Assembly: GCF_003286085.1 (NCBI RefSeq)
Contig: NW_020825611.1
Span: 1-64,000 of the forward strand
Origin: Drosophila persimilis
Lineage: Eukaryota > Arthropoda > Insecta > Diptera > Drosophilidae
DNA length: 64,000 nt
Reading direction: 5' to 3'
The notes under the pieces were generated by a model. That model saw only the letters and a list, made by a program, of their open reading frames with translations. It was not told the DNA's origin and searched no databases. Of this stretch, positions 12,223 through 23,266 are shown piece by piece. Position 1 is the first letter of the stretch. The number at the start of each line of letters is the position of its first letter. The translations under genes were made by a program, and so were the position numbers.

Positions 12223-13017
12223 ACCCCACCACTACGGCCTAAATTGAGCCAAAAATGCTAGTCTTCGCATAAATCAACTACGCCCCCTATAAACTGCCCG
12301 CCCACATGTACAAGTTACATTTCTAGTCGTCTGCCCTCAGCAGACGGCAAGGGTAGTAGAGGGGACTGAAGACCACATACCGCATTACAGCCAACAAAAC
12401 ATCAAGTTGACAAACTCACAGGGGATTGCAAATCAAATTTTAAGTTAGGGAGAATTACAAAGAAGAGACAGCATACTTTTGAGCGTGGCCCCACTTTACT
12501 TTCTTGACTCACACCACACACACACACACTTGACACCCTCTTGACAATTCGTACTTTTGGAGCCTTTTGCCCCGATCGTGGAATGGTCTCGAGTCTGGAT
12601 CTCTGTTCAAACGAGGAAAAGTCGTGTCGTGAACGTTGTGGAGTCGAGTCGTGTTTGAGGTTTAGTCCCTCTGTCAAAGTGCCGAATATTTTGTCTCTCT
12701 CTTTTTCTCTTTTTCCCTTGCCCCCCCTGCTGACTGCGGGCCTAGTCGAGGTTACAAGTGTTTCGTTGCTGCAGTTTATATGTTTATAAATTATTGTGCC
12801 ATCAAATGTACTAGTGTGTTTGAGTGTCGTTTAAAGTTGAATTGTAAAAACAAACAAAAAAAAAAATGTACATATATTAATATTAAGACATATACTGCCC
12901 ACAAACTGAATTAATAAAGCAACGCGCTTGGTTGCTGGCGGCTCACACCCCAGCCTCTCAGTTCCTCCCCTGTGGAGCACTGAGAGCCCTCAACCCAAAG
13001 CGGGTATATATTGGAGA
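12170..13017. repeat. 848 bp repeat, copy 1 (CR1 5' region)
   Basis: From ATTGATTATCGG at 12170 to CGGGTATATATTGG at 13017, the sequence is repeated at 17466-18154 plus 19284-19437. It contains the first 17 codons of CR1 ORF1 (antisense), a CA-rich stretch, an A run, and AATAAAG on the plus strand (about 12915). It is either the 5' UTR of the CR1-type element (minus strand) or a terminal region of the neighbouring gag element (plus strand). Confidence 0.75.
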
Positions 13018-13110
13018 AAAAAAAAGAGCAATCTGAATTGACAAAAACTCCACTCGCGTCGGTCGAAAAACTTTATTACCAAATCCAACCAAAGCCAATC
13101 CAGCGCAGCT

Positions 13111-14719
13111 ATGCCACGCGGATCCACTGCCAGAAGAGGACGACGACGACGAGGACCACACGGCGTCACAGCCAGGGATCGCCCCAAATCAGCCATTTCC
13201 ACTGCCAGCTCCGACAGCGCCGCCGACGGCGAAGCCAGCGCCGACAGCGCAGCCACCGGCACCGTGGCAAACGCAGCGATACTGAGACGCCAATCCACCG
13301 ACTCCGCCACCTGGTTGGAGGCACTTCCTCCAATTCCTGGACCGGCTCCAGCCACCATTACCGGGTATGTGAAGACCACAAATGCCGACACCACCATCAC
13401 CGCCACGCCGGCCACAAGCCCCATCCCCGACCTGGCCTGCCCCAACAGCTGGGCGGCCATTCCCAATCTCACCAGCCAGGAGCAGTTCCAGATCGGCGAC
13501 TGGGTGGAGGCGGTCCATACCCAGGAACGCCAGCAGCAGCAGCAGCAGCGGTAGTCGCCGGCTTGAGGCATTGGCGGCGTCGGCAGCAGCAGCGGCGTCA
13601 GCCAAAGCACCGCTATGTCAAGCCCCGCTATGTCAAGCCCCGCTATGTCAAGCCCCGCTATGTCAAGCCAAGCCAAGCCTAGCGGTACCAAGCGGTACCA
13701 ACACACACAGACACGTATCGATGTACCGTATGCCGATGCATCGTGTGGAGAGAGCCGGAAACAGCAAGGAGCGAGAGAAGGCGCAAAGAGAGAGCGGGTA
13801 ACGACCTCGTACCAGCGACAGTACGAGAGGGCACTCGAGCAGCCTCTACACGAACAGCAGCCAACAAAAGATTCGTGTTCGAGTGCCCGTTCGGGAGCGA
13901 GTTCGAGTTCGAACTCGAACCACAGCCATGGCACAAACCCCGCTCGATCGGCCACAGCAGCGGTTCCAAATGCAATGCACACAGCCAATACCACAACCAC
14001 AACCACAAATACAATGATGACATACATCAGCACACAAACAGCGACATCAAACACAAAAACGACAACTGCAATTACGTCGGCAGCCAGACGATGCCTGTTA
14101 ACAGCAATGTTAACAGGCGGACCCCCCCCCACCGCCGCCGCCAGAGGAACATCAGCAGCAGCAAACACATCAACAACAACAACAACATCAGCCAATAGCA
14201 ACAAACACAGCCAATACCGATGATATGCCATCCACCTCTGCTGCAGCGGCCCGTTCGCCACTGAAGCGCGTCCGCGCCGAGGTGGATGATGATGATGACG
14301 ATGATGACAGTGATGTTATGGTTGTTGAGTTTGATGACGATGACGACGACAATTTGGATGCCAATTATGCATCGGCCAAACGACGACTCCGGGAAAGTAA
14401 CCAACAGGCAAGCAAATCCCATATCCCCCAAATTCAAAACCATCCCCATCACCAACAATCAAACCAGCAACAACAACAACATCAGCGGACAATTACACAA
14501 AATGCCCCTTCCCCCGCCCCTGCCACTGCCACTGCCAATGCCAATGCTCCACTAGCTCTACCTCACTCACCTGCAAATGCAACTAGTAGCTGCGGCACAG
14601 GAACCCACAGCAGCAATGGCGGCGGCGGCGTTGGGCTGCTCCAGCTGCCCTCCCTGAGTATGCCCAATGCCAGACAAATTCGGATGCTGCAGCGACAGCA
14701 CCAACCAACGACAATTATT

Positions 14720-14759
<40 letters not shown>

Positions 14760-16300
14760 ATCATTCTGCCAGCTGTCCCCGACATTATGCCCATTCTGGA
14801 CAAGCTGCAGAATGACCCGAGGGTGGGCAAAAGTAGCTATCACACCAAGCTCATCAGCCGCAATGGTGTCCGTATTCAGGCCCGCGACATGGCTACCAGG
14901 GATGCCATCATGGCAATCCTGGGCGATGGCGGCGGCAACGAAGCGATGACTGGCCACTACACACACCAGCACAAGAGTGACCGTGGGCTACGGATCGTCG
15001 TGCGAGATCTCCACCACTCCACAAGCACCCAACTAATAAAAAATCAGATGGCCGAATTGGGTTATTCTGTTAAATTTATTAGAGCCATTAAAGGGAGATC
15101 CGATGGACAGCCACTCGACCAGTTCGAGTTGGAGATAGCCCCCAAGCCGGATGAAAGCCACCACGATGTCCTCCAATTAACCCAGCTGGGCAACCAGTTG
15201 GTGACCGTTGAGAGGCAGGCCAAGCCGGTGGACCCAGCCCAGTGCCACAGATGTCAGGCTTTTGGGCACACCCGCACCTACTGCAGGCGTTCATTCGTCT
15301 GTATGAAGTGTGCGGGTGCCCACGCGTCCACGGCATGTGCCAAGCCAAGGGCAGACGCCCCTAAATGCGCCAATTGCCAGGGCGCCCACATCAGCGCCTA
15401 CAAGGGATGTCCGGCATTCAAGGCAGCAAGGGGCCGCCTTCTGTCCCACCGAGTGGCCATGCAGGAGTTGCGTCGCAAGCGCAGCTCGCTTCTGCAGCCA
15501 TTGCCAGAGCAGCAGCCACCACCAGCAAGAACAACACCAGCACATCCAGGGCGCCGACAGCAGCAGCAACAGCCAGCTCAAACGCCAGCCAATCCCTGGC
15601 GCGGACAGCAGCAGCAGGCAGTATGGACGCCACTCAATGTCTCCTCTCCTAGGCGACGAAGAGGACAACAACATCAGCAGAAGCAGAAGCAGCAGCAGCA
15701 GCAGCCAATACAGACAAAAAACAGACGCCTGCTGCCTCTGGCCCACGCACTGGGCGACGACGTCCAGAGCATCCATTGAGCCGTTCCCAGGCACAACAAC
15801 AGCAGCAGCTACAGCAGCTGCAACAGCAGCCGCAGCGCGAACAACAACAACAGCGACAGCAGCAGCAGCAGCTTGCCAACAACCGCTCCCGGCAGAAGAT
15901 GAAGCCGAAACGCCAATCTTGCGAGGGATCCTGCAGCCAGGCACTGTTGGAGAATACGCAGAGGATGACGCGATTGGAAAAGAGGCTGGAAGTGATGATG
16001 TCACTACTCACCTCGCTCATCCAATCCCAGGCAGTGACGGCAACTCCAGCAGTTCCAGAAACATCGGAAAATCCACCAACAATGGCACCAGCAACAGTGG
16101 TTGCCCCAGCTCCACAGCCACCACAAAAAACGTTAGGGCCAACGCCAGCCGCCATTCCAGAGACGGATCCTGAAACGGATGAAGAAAATGATGACGATGA
16201 GATGTGGACAGATGACGACTCCATGGATGACATTAAGGCCTACGCCCGCAACATGAGGTACCATCTTGACAACCAGATATCCTGGAACGCTGTGTACTAA
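13111..16300 (+). pseudogene. Jockey-type Gag, broken into several frames at homopolymers
   Basis: A first frame starts at ATG 13111 (MPRGSTARRGRRRRG) and stops at 13554. Coding character then moves between frames: four tandem 15-bp units (13613-13672), Gln/Asn/His-rich stretches, an Asp-rich patch (about 14285-14350), a Pro run made by the C39 tract, and a core frame at 14760-15779. The core has GVRIQARDMATRDAI, LRIVVRDLHHSTS and three knuckles: CHRCQAFGHTRTYC, CMKCAGAHASTAC and CANCQGAHISAYKGC (about 15243-15415). The last frame ends at 16300 in an acidic tail (DPETDEENDDDEMWTDDDS). Frame changes sit near C runs at about 14113 and 14721 and an A6 run near 15715. Jockey-clade Gag with these spacings binds RNA. 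Confidence 0.7.
14721..14759. repeat. 39-base C homopolymer
   Basis: An uninterrupted C run lies within the Gag proline stretch, where reading frames on its two sides disagree. It could be genuine expansion or an assembly/consensus length error. Confidence 0.95.
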
Positions 16301-17465
16301 TTGGACACATCTCTGCCACTGCATTGGATTAAAGGACAAATGCATATCAATCGCATGCCACAACAAAAATGAACAACGGACGCTGCCGCCATCAAAGCAA
16401 TTAAATAAAACATCAACACACACAAACATCCATTACACTTGGGCGGCCGGACCTGTGCCGTTCGAGTTATGCCATCGCCATCGTCCTTAGTTGGTGGCCG
16501 GATCCAGTGCCATGGCATTCAGAGTGCCCTATGGTCCTGGAAAAGGAAAAATCCATCAGCACACATACGATTAAAAAGGGCTCTTAAAATACTTACCGCC
16601 AGCCATTCAGACACACACACATCCATTACACTTGGGCGGCCGGACCTGTGCCGTTCGAGTTATGTGTGTGTCATTGTCCGCCATTGCCCATTGCTGTTGG
16701 CCGGACTAGTGCCACTCGCTCTACATTAGGGCCGCAATTGCCGACGCACACACACACTCACATCCATTTCACTTTGGCGGCCGGACCCGTGTCGCCACAG
16801 TAATATGCGTGCCGTCTACTCCTGGCTCCCAGCTGGTGGCCGGACCAGTGCCACTGGTTCTCCAAGAGGGCAGCCACAGCCACAAAGACGACGAGGTGCT
16901 AATTGCAGCTACTTTCGACGACTTTGGATGACGCCAATTTCGATGACTAGGGGGGACGACGGGGTCGGCCGGTATGCAACGCAATGTCTTTACAAGCATT
17001 GTGTTTTGCTATGCCGGCAGATGCTTCTTGTCTTCCCTGTAATTATAGAAAAAGATATAGACATTATTTTAAATTGTTATGTTTATTGTAATATTGTAAA
17101 CGTAAATCAATTGTACCTGTATTGTCTCTTCTTTGTTCCAGTGTAGTATCTCTTTTATTACCTGTTTTTCCGTCGTCTCCACTCCAGTCTACTACTTATC
17201 TGTATTGTTATTTCTGCAAGTGCTTGTCTCTTTTTATTTATTGTATTTCCACGCAAAGCACCTGCATTGTTTACCTTTTCTCTTTATCTATTCCTCAATT
17301 GACTACGCGTTGCAACACTGCACTTTCTGAATTTTCGATCTCATTTCTTTAACCCCTTCTTCCCCCCCCCCCCCCATTGTTATTATCGTAATTAGTGCGG
17401 TTCTCCGACACCCCACTACAAAATTATTACAATCTGTGATAAATCTTCGGCGGCAACGGTGCTGA
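16301..17465 (+). repeat. 3' region of jockey-type element with three GGCGGCCGGAC units
   Basis: Three imperfect units begin with an (AC)n stretch, CATCCATT(A/T)CACTT and GGCGGCCGGACC at about 16419, 16611 and 16747. Each has a second GGCCGGA..AGTGCC motif about 60-80 bp later. After about 17000 the sequence becomes T-rich and ends near a C14 run (17363-17376). No RT coding is seen, and the short ORFs here have no protein-like composition. Confidence 0.6.
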
Positions 17466-19437
17466 CAATTGATTATCGGTTTCGTAATCGACTTTCAAAT
17501 CAGCATCAGTTGCCGCCACACCCCACCACTACGGCCTAAATTGAGCCAAAAATGTTAGTCTTCGCATAAATCAACTACGTTCCCTATAAACTGCCCGCCC
17601 ACATGTACATGTTACATTCCTAGTCGTCTGCCCTCAGTAGGCGGCAAGGTTAGTAGAGGGGACTGAAGACCACATACCGCATTACAGCCAACAAAACATC
17701 AAGTTGACGAACTCACAAGGGATTGCAAATCAAATTTTAAGTTAGGGAGAATTACAAAGAAAAGACAGCATACTTTTGAGCGTGGCCCCACTTTACATTC
17801 TTGACTCACACCACACACACACACTTGACACCCTCTTGACAATTCGTACTTTTGGAGCCTTTTGCCCCGATCGTGGAATGGTCTCGAGTCTGGGTTTCTG
17901 TCTTAAGTGGAAAGTCGTGTCGTGAACGTTGTGGAGTCGAGTCGTGTTCGAGGTTTAGTCCCTCCGTCAAAGTGCCGAATATTTTGTCTCTCTCTTTTTC
18001 TCTTTTTCCCTTTCCCCCCCCTGCTGACTGCGGGCCTAGTCGAGGTTACAAGTGTTTCGTTGCTGCAGTTTATATGTTTGTAAATTAATGTGCCATCAAT
18101 ATGTACCAGTGTGTTTGAGTGTCGTTTAAAGTTGAATTGTAAAAACAAACAAAACGAGGGGGAACGTTATGAGTTGCTGCGGACACCGCAACTCTACAGT
18201 AATACCCGATACTAAGTCAGTATGGCTCTCCTCCGGCAGATGGCGCTAATATTAAGCGACACGACAAAGAGTGTGTGCGAGAGAGACAAAAAATCAGTCT
18301 GAGCGTGACGTCAGGCGCTGCGTAGTCAGTGCAAATTGGTTTCTTCCTTTTGGCTATAAAAATGACCTGATCTGATCCAAATTCAGCAACCGGATAGATA
18401 TGGTCATTCTGTATGATTCTGCGTTTTTAGTTTTCTCGAATCTGCAATATTGTGGATGCAACAGATTCTCGTCCTTTGTGGGGGCGGAAGGGGGTGGGGC
18501 GAAATTCTGAGATATACGTTTTATAGTGACATCTTAAAGGAGTGTGTGTACCAAATTTGGTTACACTAGCCTTAATAGTCTCTGAGATTTGTGGTTGCCT
18601 CAGATTTTCGTCCTTTGCGGGGGCGGAAGGGGGTGTGGCGAAATTTGGACACGAAACGGTCAAGGTCCGATATCACAGGAGTGTGGATACCAAATTTGGT
18701 TGCTCTGGCTCTTATGGGTTCTGAGATCCTTGAACTCATATTTTGCAATTGGCAAAACCGACCATGAAACCTGTGTGTTAGAGTGAGTCAGAGCGAGAAA
18801 GAGTGAAATTGTTTTCGTGATTCTGGCTATAATAATTATACGATCTGGTTCAGATTTTGCATTCTAGAAGATATAGTCATCTTCTACGATTCTGCGTTTT
18901 TAGTTTTCTCGTATCGTCGAAATTGTGGATGCCACAGATTTTCCCCCTTTGTGGGGGCGGAAGTGGGCGGGGCAAAGTTTTGAAATATTTTTGGAGCAGT
19001 GACATATCACAGAAGTCTGGATCCAAAACATCGTTGCTCTAGCTCTTATAGTCTTTGAGCATTAGGCGCTGAAGGGGACGGACAGACGGACGGACGGACA
19101 GACGGACAGACGGACGGACGGACAGACGGACAGACAGACATGGCTCAATCGACTCGGCTATTGATGCTGATCAAGAATATATATACTTTATGAGGTCGGA
19201 AACGATTCCTTCTGGACGTTACACACATCCACTTTTACCACAAATCTAATATACCCCAATACTCATTTTGAGTATCGGGTATAAAAATGTACATATATTA
19301 ATATTAAGACATATACTGCCCACAAACTGAAATTAATAAAGCAACGCGCTTGGTTGCTGGCGGCTCACACCCCAGCCTCTCAGCTCCTCCCCAGTTGGAG
19401 CACTGAGAGCCCTCAACCCAAAGCGGGTATATATTGG
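17466..19437. repeat. 848 bp repeat, copy 2, split by a Helentron-type element
   Basis: Bases 17466-18154 and 19284-19437 together match 12170-13017 with scattered substitutions. The copy starts inside CR1 ORF1 codon 17 and ends at the same base as copy 1, then abuts BEL/Pao coding DNA. The Helentron-type insertion lies in the A run that is uninterrupted in copy 1. Confidence 0.8.
18155..19283 (-). mobile_element. DINE-1/SGM-type element, copy c
   Basis: It is full length in minus orientation: starts CGAGGGGGAACGTT with the terminal hairpin on the left and ends GAGTATCGGGTATA on the right. The GGAC/AGAC array is at 19075-19140. Confidence 0.85.
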
Positions 19438-21267
19438 TAAAAAAAGAAAGTGATATTCTGGTCAGATTCAGAAGTTACTCTTCATTGGATCAGATCCCAC
19501 CCTTCGTCGTTGTCAACATTCGTTGCGAACCGAGTAGCGGAGATTCAAGAGTGGTCAAGTGAAGCTACGTGGCGGCATGTGCCAACAAAACAGAACCCAG
19601 CAGACATAGTTTCGAGAGGTTGTGACGTAGAGGAAATCGTGCAGTCGATCTGGTTTGGTGGACCAGAGTTCTTAAAGTTTAAAGAAGAGAGCTGGCCCAG
19701 AAATCCACACTTCGAGCTTTCCGAAGAAGAGATACAGATGGAAAGTCGGAAGAAATCGGTCACACTGACCGGCGCGGCCAAGTCAAATTATTTAGTGGAT
19801 GTAATCGAGGGATACTCGTCACACCTCAAACTGCTAAGAATGTTCGTTTTCGTGTTCCGCTTCATCCGAAAATGCAAAGACAAAAGTCTCAACTTTGGAA
19901 AAATTCCGTCATCCGTAGAATACGACGAGGCGTTTCTAAAAATAGTCGAAATAACACAGAAAAGTGAGTCTCAAGAAGATATTGAAAGGGTTCGTAAAGG
20001 CACCAAGTTAGGCCCCAGTCTTCAGCGCTTGAATCCCTTCATCCATGAAGAGGCTGGGACATGGTGCTCTTTTTCGTTGTTGCGAGTTGGAAGGCGACTA
20101 GTTAACGCTCCTATGTCATATAATGCCAAGTTTCCCTTTCTATTGACAAAACGCTCACAGTTTGTGCAGACATACGTTCGCTATCTGCATCAAACGAGTT
20201 TTCATGCCGGCCCACGAGCACTCGTGAGTATCCTTAGACAACGCATTTGGATAGTGAATGCTCAGGCGGTCTGCAGGGCGACAGTTAGGTCATGTATTCG
20301 TTGCTTTAAATGCAAGCCGCTACTCCAGACCAAAATGATGGGCAACTTACCCGCAGACCGGCTCCGTGCTCTCCGCCCATTTTCAGTATGTGGCGTTGAT
20401 TTTTGTGGCCCAGTCTATACGACTCTGAAAATTCGTGTAAGGCCCCCTTATAAGTCCTACATAGCGTTATTTGTCTGTTTTGCGTCCAAGGCGGTTCATT
20501 TAGAAATTGTCTCCGATTTGACGACTAATTCCTTCTTGTTGGCATTCCAAAGGTTCGTCGGTCGTCGAGGATGTCCGCAACGCGTGAACTGCGACAACGC
20601 GACAAATTTCGTCGGAGCAAGTCGCCACTTCAGCGAACTGCGGAGGAAGATAGAGGCGGAAGCGGACGCGATATGCGAATTTGCGTCAAGAAGCAGGTGC
20701 GAGATTGCCTTCATACCGCCTCGAGCACCGCACATGGGCGGACTTTGGGAGGCCGGTGTGAAGTCTGCCAAGGGCCTACTCCTGGTCGGGATCGAGGCGG
20801 TACTCAACTCGCGCCCGCTAGGACCCCTAAGCCCAGACCCAAGCGACGGAGACATGCTGACTCCCGGGCACCTGCTGACAGGCGGGCCGCTCATCGCACC
20901 CCCAGCACCCAGGACCCCGGACCAGGAGGGTCTGAGCTGCTTAAAGCGATGGCGGCTTGTCTCGTCAGCCAGGCAAATGTTCTGGCAGCGATGGTCCCGG
21001 GAGTATGTGCTGGGATTGTAAATAAGATTCAAGTGGCACCAGGAGGAACCAAACATCAAGGAAGGCGACCTCGTAATCGTCGCCGAGGACAACCTGCCCC
21101 CTCAACAGGGGCTCCTCGGAAGGGTGGTCGTTGCAACCGCCGTGCAGGACGGAAGGGTCAGAGTGATCGACCTAAGGACGAGCAGCGGAGCCACGTTCAG
21201 GAGGCCAATCCACAAGTTGGCTCTTCTGCCACTGGTTTGAAGCCTTCCAGGCCTTCAACGGGGCCGG
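19438..21267 (+). pseudogene. BEL/Pao pol C-terminus: RNase H end and integrase
   Basis: The frame from 19450 carries the end of RNase H (FWSDSEVTLHWIRSH, then VSRG), the integrase zinc region (HQTSFHAG, CIRCFKCK), and the core with VCGVDFCGP (first Asp), VNCDNATNFVGA (second Asp) and GIEAVLNSRPL (Glu). About 20 residues expected between AKGLLLV and GIEAVLN are missing. A stop at 21019-21021 interrupts the frame, but the same frame continues with WHQEEPNIKEGDLV and RPIHKLALLPLV to a stop at 21238. The 5' side is cut at 19438. The LTR follows 29 bp later, which fixes the element's orientation. Confidence 0.85.
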
Positions 21268-21444
21268 TGTAGCGCCATTTGGCGTATAATAATTGTTATT
21301 AGGATCGTATTTTATGAAGTCTAGTGTAAGTTAGGCTAGGGCAAAGCGGGAGCGCAATATAAGCTCGCTCTCTCGCTCTTGGCGAATTCGCCCCGCTTTG
21401 CAACCGTAGGTAAGATAGGCGCAGAAGAAATTGTTTGAATATAT
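21268..21444 (+). mobile_element. BEL/Pao 3' LTR, left part (split by insertion)
   Basis: It starts TGTAGCGCCATTTGGCG and continues at 32205-32336 after the 10.76 kb insertion. The joined length (309 bp) agrees with the uninterrupted LTR at 61312-61619 (308 bp), which also shows the undisturbed GAATATATGAA target. Confidence 0.9.
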
Positions 21445-22464
21445 TGTAACGAACCGTTCTTCTCCGTCTGATGCAGCTGGGCTGGCTCAGCGGTCGGTAG
21501 GCTCGCTGCAACAATATTTATATGTTGCCCCGACGACAAGTAAGAAGGCACGGGTTGTGTCTTGTACTGGTATGTTAAAATGCTTTATTGGTATCTTAAG
21601 TCTATCTTACGCTACGCGGATTCCGGCGCTGGATCTCCTCCCGACTCTCCTCTGTGGTCCAATGAGCGCGTTGCTCCCTGGGCCCCCCACGGCGTCGCCA
21701 AGCGTGGCACCGCCGGCTCTACTGACTGGGGCTAGCGATTCTTGGCTCGGGGCCCAAATCCACCTCTCAGTCAGGCGCCTGACGCGTTCGCTCTCACTCG
21801 ACTCACTTGGCTTTTCGGCCCGAGGGTGCCTCACTCCTGAAGGGATGCGCTTCAAGCGGGGCGCCGTTGGTTCAAGGGATTTGAGTCTTTAATCCTCACA
21901 CAACGCGTTCGCTTTCTACGGTTCTCTTCCCTTTGCTTGGTTTCACTTTCGTGGCTCACTATTCACTTCACTCTTGTTGGCTCCGTCTGTGGACTGTCCT
22001 CTTTTCTGGTCGCGGCCCTCCTCTTATAGGCTCGATTCTGCGTCGGCGCCGCCGATGCCGCCTGGCGCTAACGGCACTTTCCGCCATGCGGTGCCCGTAT
22101 TTTTCCATCGGCGTTCCTTCATTCCCTTGTCGCTTTCCAACGGGACCTGGCTGGTGGCGTGATCTCATGACCATATTTGGTCATGCGCTGGACCACTGCC
22201 GGCCCGATCCCGTCATCCCGCTGCTCGCTCTCCAACGGGACCTGGCTGGTGGCGTGATCTCATGACCATATTTGGACATGCGCTGGGCCACTGCCGACCC
22301 GATCCCGTCATCCCGCTGCTCTCTCTCCAGGGGTCCTCCCCTCTCATCTTGGGACCTCGGGAGATATCTCCTCGGGAATTCGCCGCCTCCGGATATCCCC
22401 GGATAACGGTCGTTAGCGCTTAACCCTATACTGCCCCCTATGTGTGGGAATACCTTTCCTCACA
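21445..22464 (-). repeat. 3' LTR (1020 bp) of the 10.76 kb element
   Basis: On the plus strand it runs from TGTAACGAACCG to ACCTTTCCTCACA. It is 63 bp longer than its partner: it has a 93 bp tandem duplication (about 22135-22320, unit beginning CCAACGGGACCTGGCTGG) and lacks ~30 bp near 21890. AATAAAG on the minus strand (about 21580) is a candidate poly(A) signal. Confidence 0.9.
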
Positions 22465-22480
22465 CTTCCCCCTTTCTTTT
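22465..22480 (-). other. Polypurine tract
   Basis: The minus strand reads AAAAGAAAGGGGGAAG immediately before the LTR start TGTGAGG. This is the expected plus-strand primer site and confirms the minus orientation of the outer element. Confidence 0.75.
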
Positions 22481-23266
22481 ATTGGCGGAAAAGCCCCGGT
22501 TTTCCGCGACCCAGGTTTGGGATGTTTCAAAAATACCCGCGCGACCGGCGCGCGCGTGCTTTGTTCTCGACCGGGGTCCCTGGCGCCCTCTTTCGGCCTT
22601 GCGCCTGGCGGTGTTGCCGTATCTCTTCGATGCGTGCGATCGATTCGATTTCCCCCTATCGATGGTTCGCAGAGGAGCTTCTGTCGCCCCCGCCCGATAT
22701 GGGTAATGGTCGCTATTCTGACCTACTCGATATGACACAGAGTTGCCCTTACGCTCCACTCGATAAAGCGTAGGGTCGTCTTTGCGATCTACTCGATATG
22801 TCGCAGCGTGCGTACTCTACTTCCGGATCGCGAATCCCTCAATGGACTGGAACCGTACTATTTCCTCGCGATGCCGGACGTTTTGTTTGTTTTTCTTGTG
22901 CGCGTCTGGTCTTCCCTACCGTCCTCCGATGGCGCGACCGCCTTCCGCCTGCCCTCTGGATGCTTCGGATAAGTTTTTCTCCCGCTTTGCCGCCCTCCGC
23001 CGCCTTCATTCAAGCTTCCCCGATGCCCCGCCGTTCCTCGGCCGCCAGGTAAGACCGTGTTTTTTTTTTCATAATATTTTTTTTTTTTTTTTTTTTTTTA
23101 TTGTTTTCGTTTTCCGTTGCTTCCCTTTTTTTTCACTCCTCTTCTCTACTCTTCTCACCTCCTCAGTACTTAGCCCGGAATACCTCCTGCCGATCGGTGG
23201 ACACCAACAGCCGGTACCGGACGCCACCGTCGTTGACCAGGCGCTTCACCCTCCTTGAGGTTGGTT
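22481..23266 (-). other. 3' untranslated region between ORF3 and PPT
   Basis: This is about 790 bp of GC-rich DNA with a T-rich run on the plus strand (23059-23099). Overlapping short frames are present but none has recognisable domains. It lies where an element's 3' UTR is expected. Confidence 0.5.

Larger units (their letters stand above)
7163..13017 (-). mobile_element. CR1-clade non-LTR retrotransposon, near full length, with nested Helentron-type insertion
   Basis: On the minus strand the order is a ~795 bp 5' region (13017-12223), ORF1 (12222-11344), a 120 bp spacer, ORF2 (11223-7322), and an A-rich tail. ORF1 and ORF2 resemble CR1-type proteins. The 5' boundary at 13017 is inferred because an independent copy of the same 5' region (17466-19437) ends at the same base. 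Alternatively the 12.2-13.0 kb stretch belongs to the neighbouring jockey-type element. Without the 1.1 kb insertion at 7647 the element would be about 4.75 kb. Confidence 0.75.
13018..17465 (+). mobile_element. Jockey-clade gag-only element with long 3' region
   Basis: A leader of ~90 bp is followed by a Gag region with three zinc knuckles and then 1.16 kb without an RT. Absence of ORF2, plus a long 3' region with internal repeats, recalls the layout of HeT-A-type telomeric elements. Telomeric function cannot be claimed from sequence. It is flanked on both sides by the same 848 bp repeat in the same orientation. Confidence 0.6.

Noticed and set aside
12990-14261. 423-codon minus-strand ORF opposite the jockey-type Gag
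   Set aside because: It is Val/Leu/Ala/Cys-rich because it is antisense to Gln/Thr/Asn-rich Gag codons; no protein-like domains.
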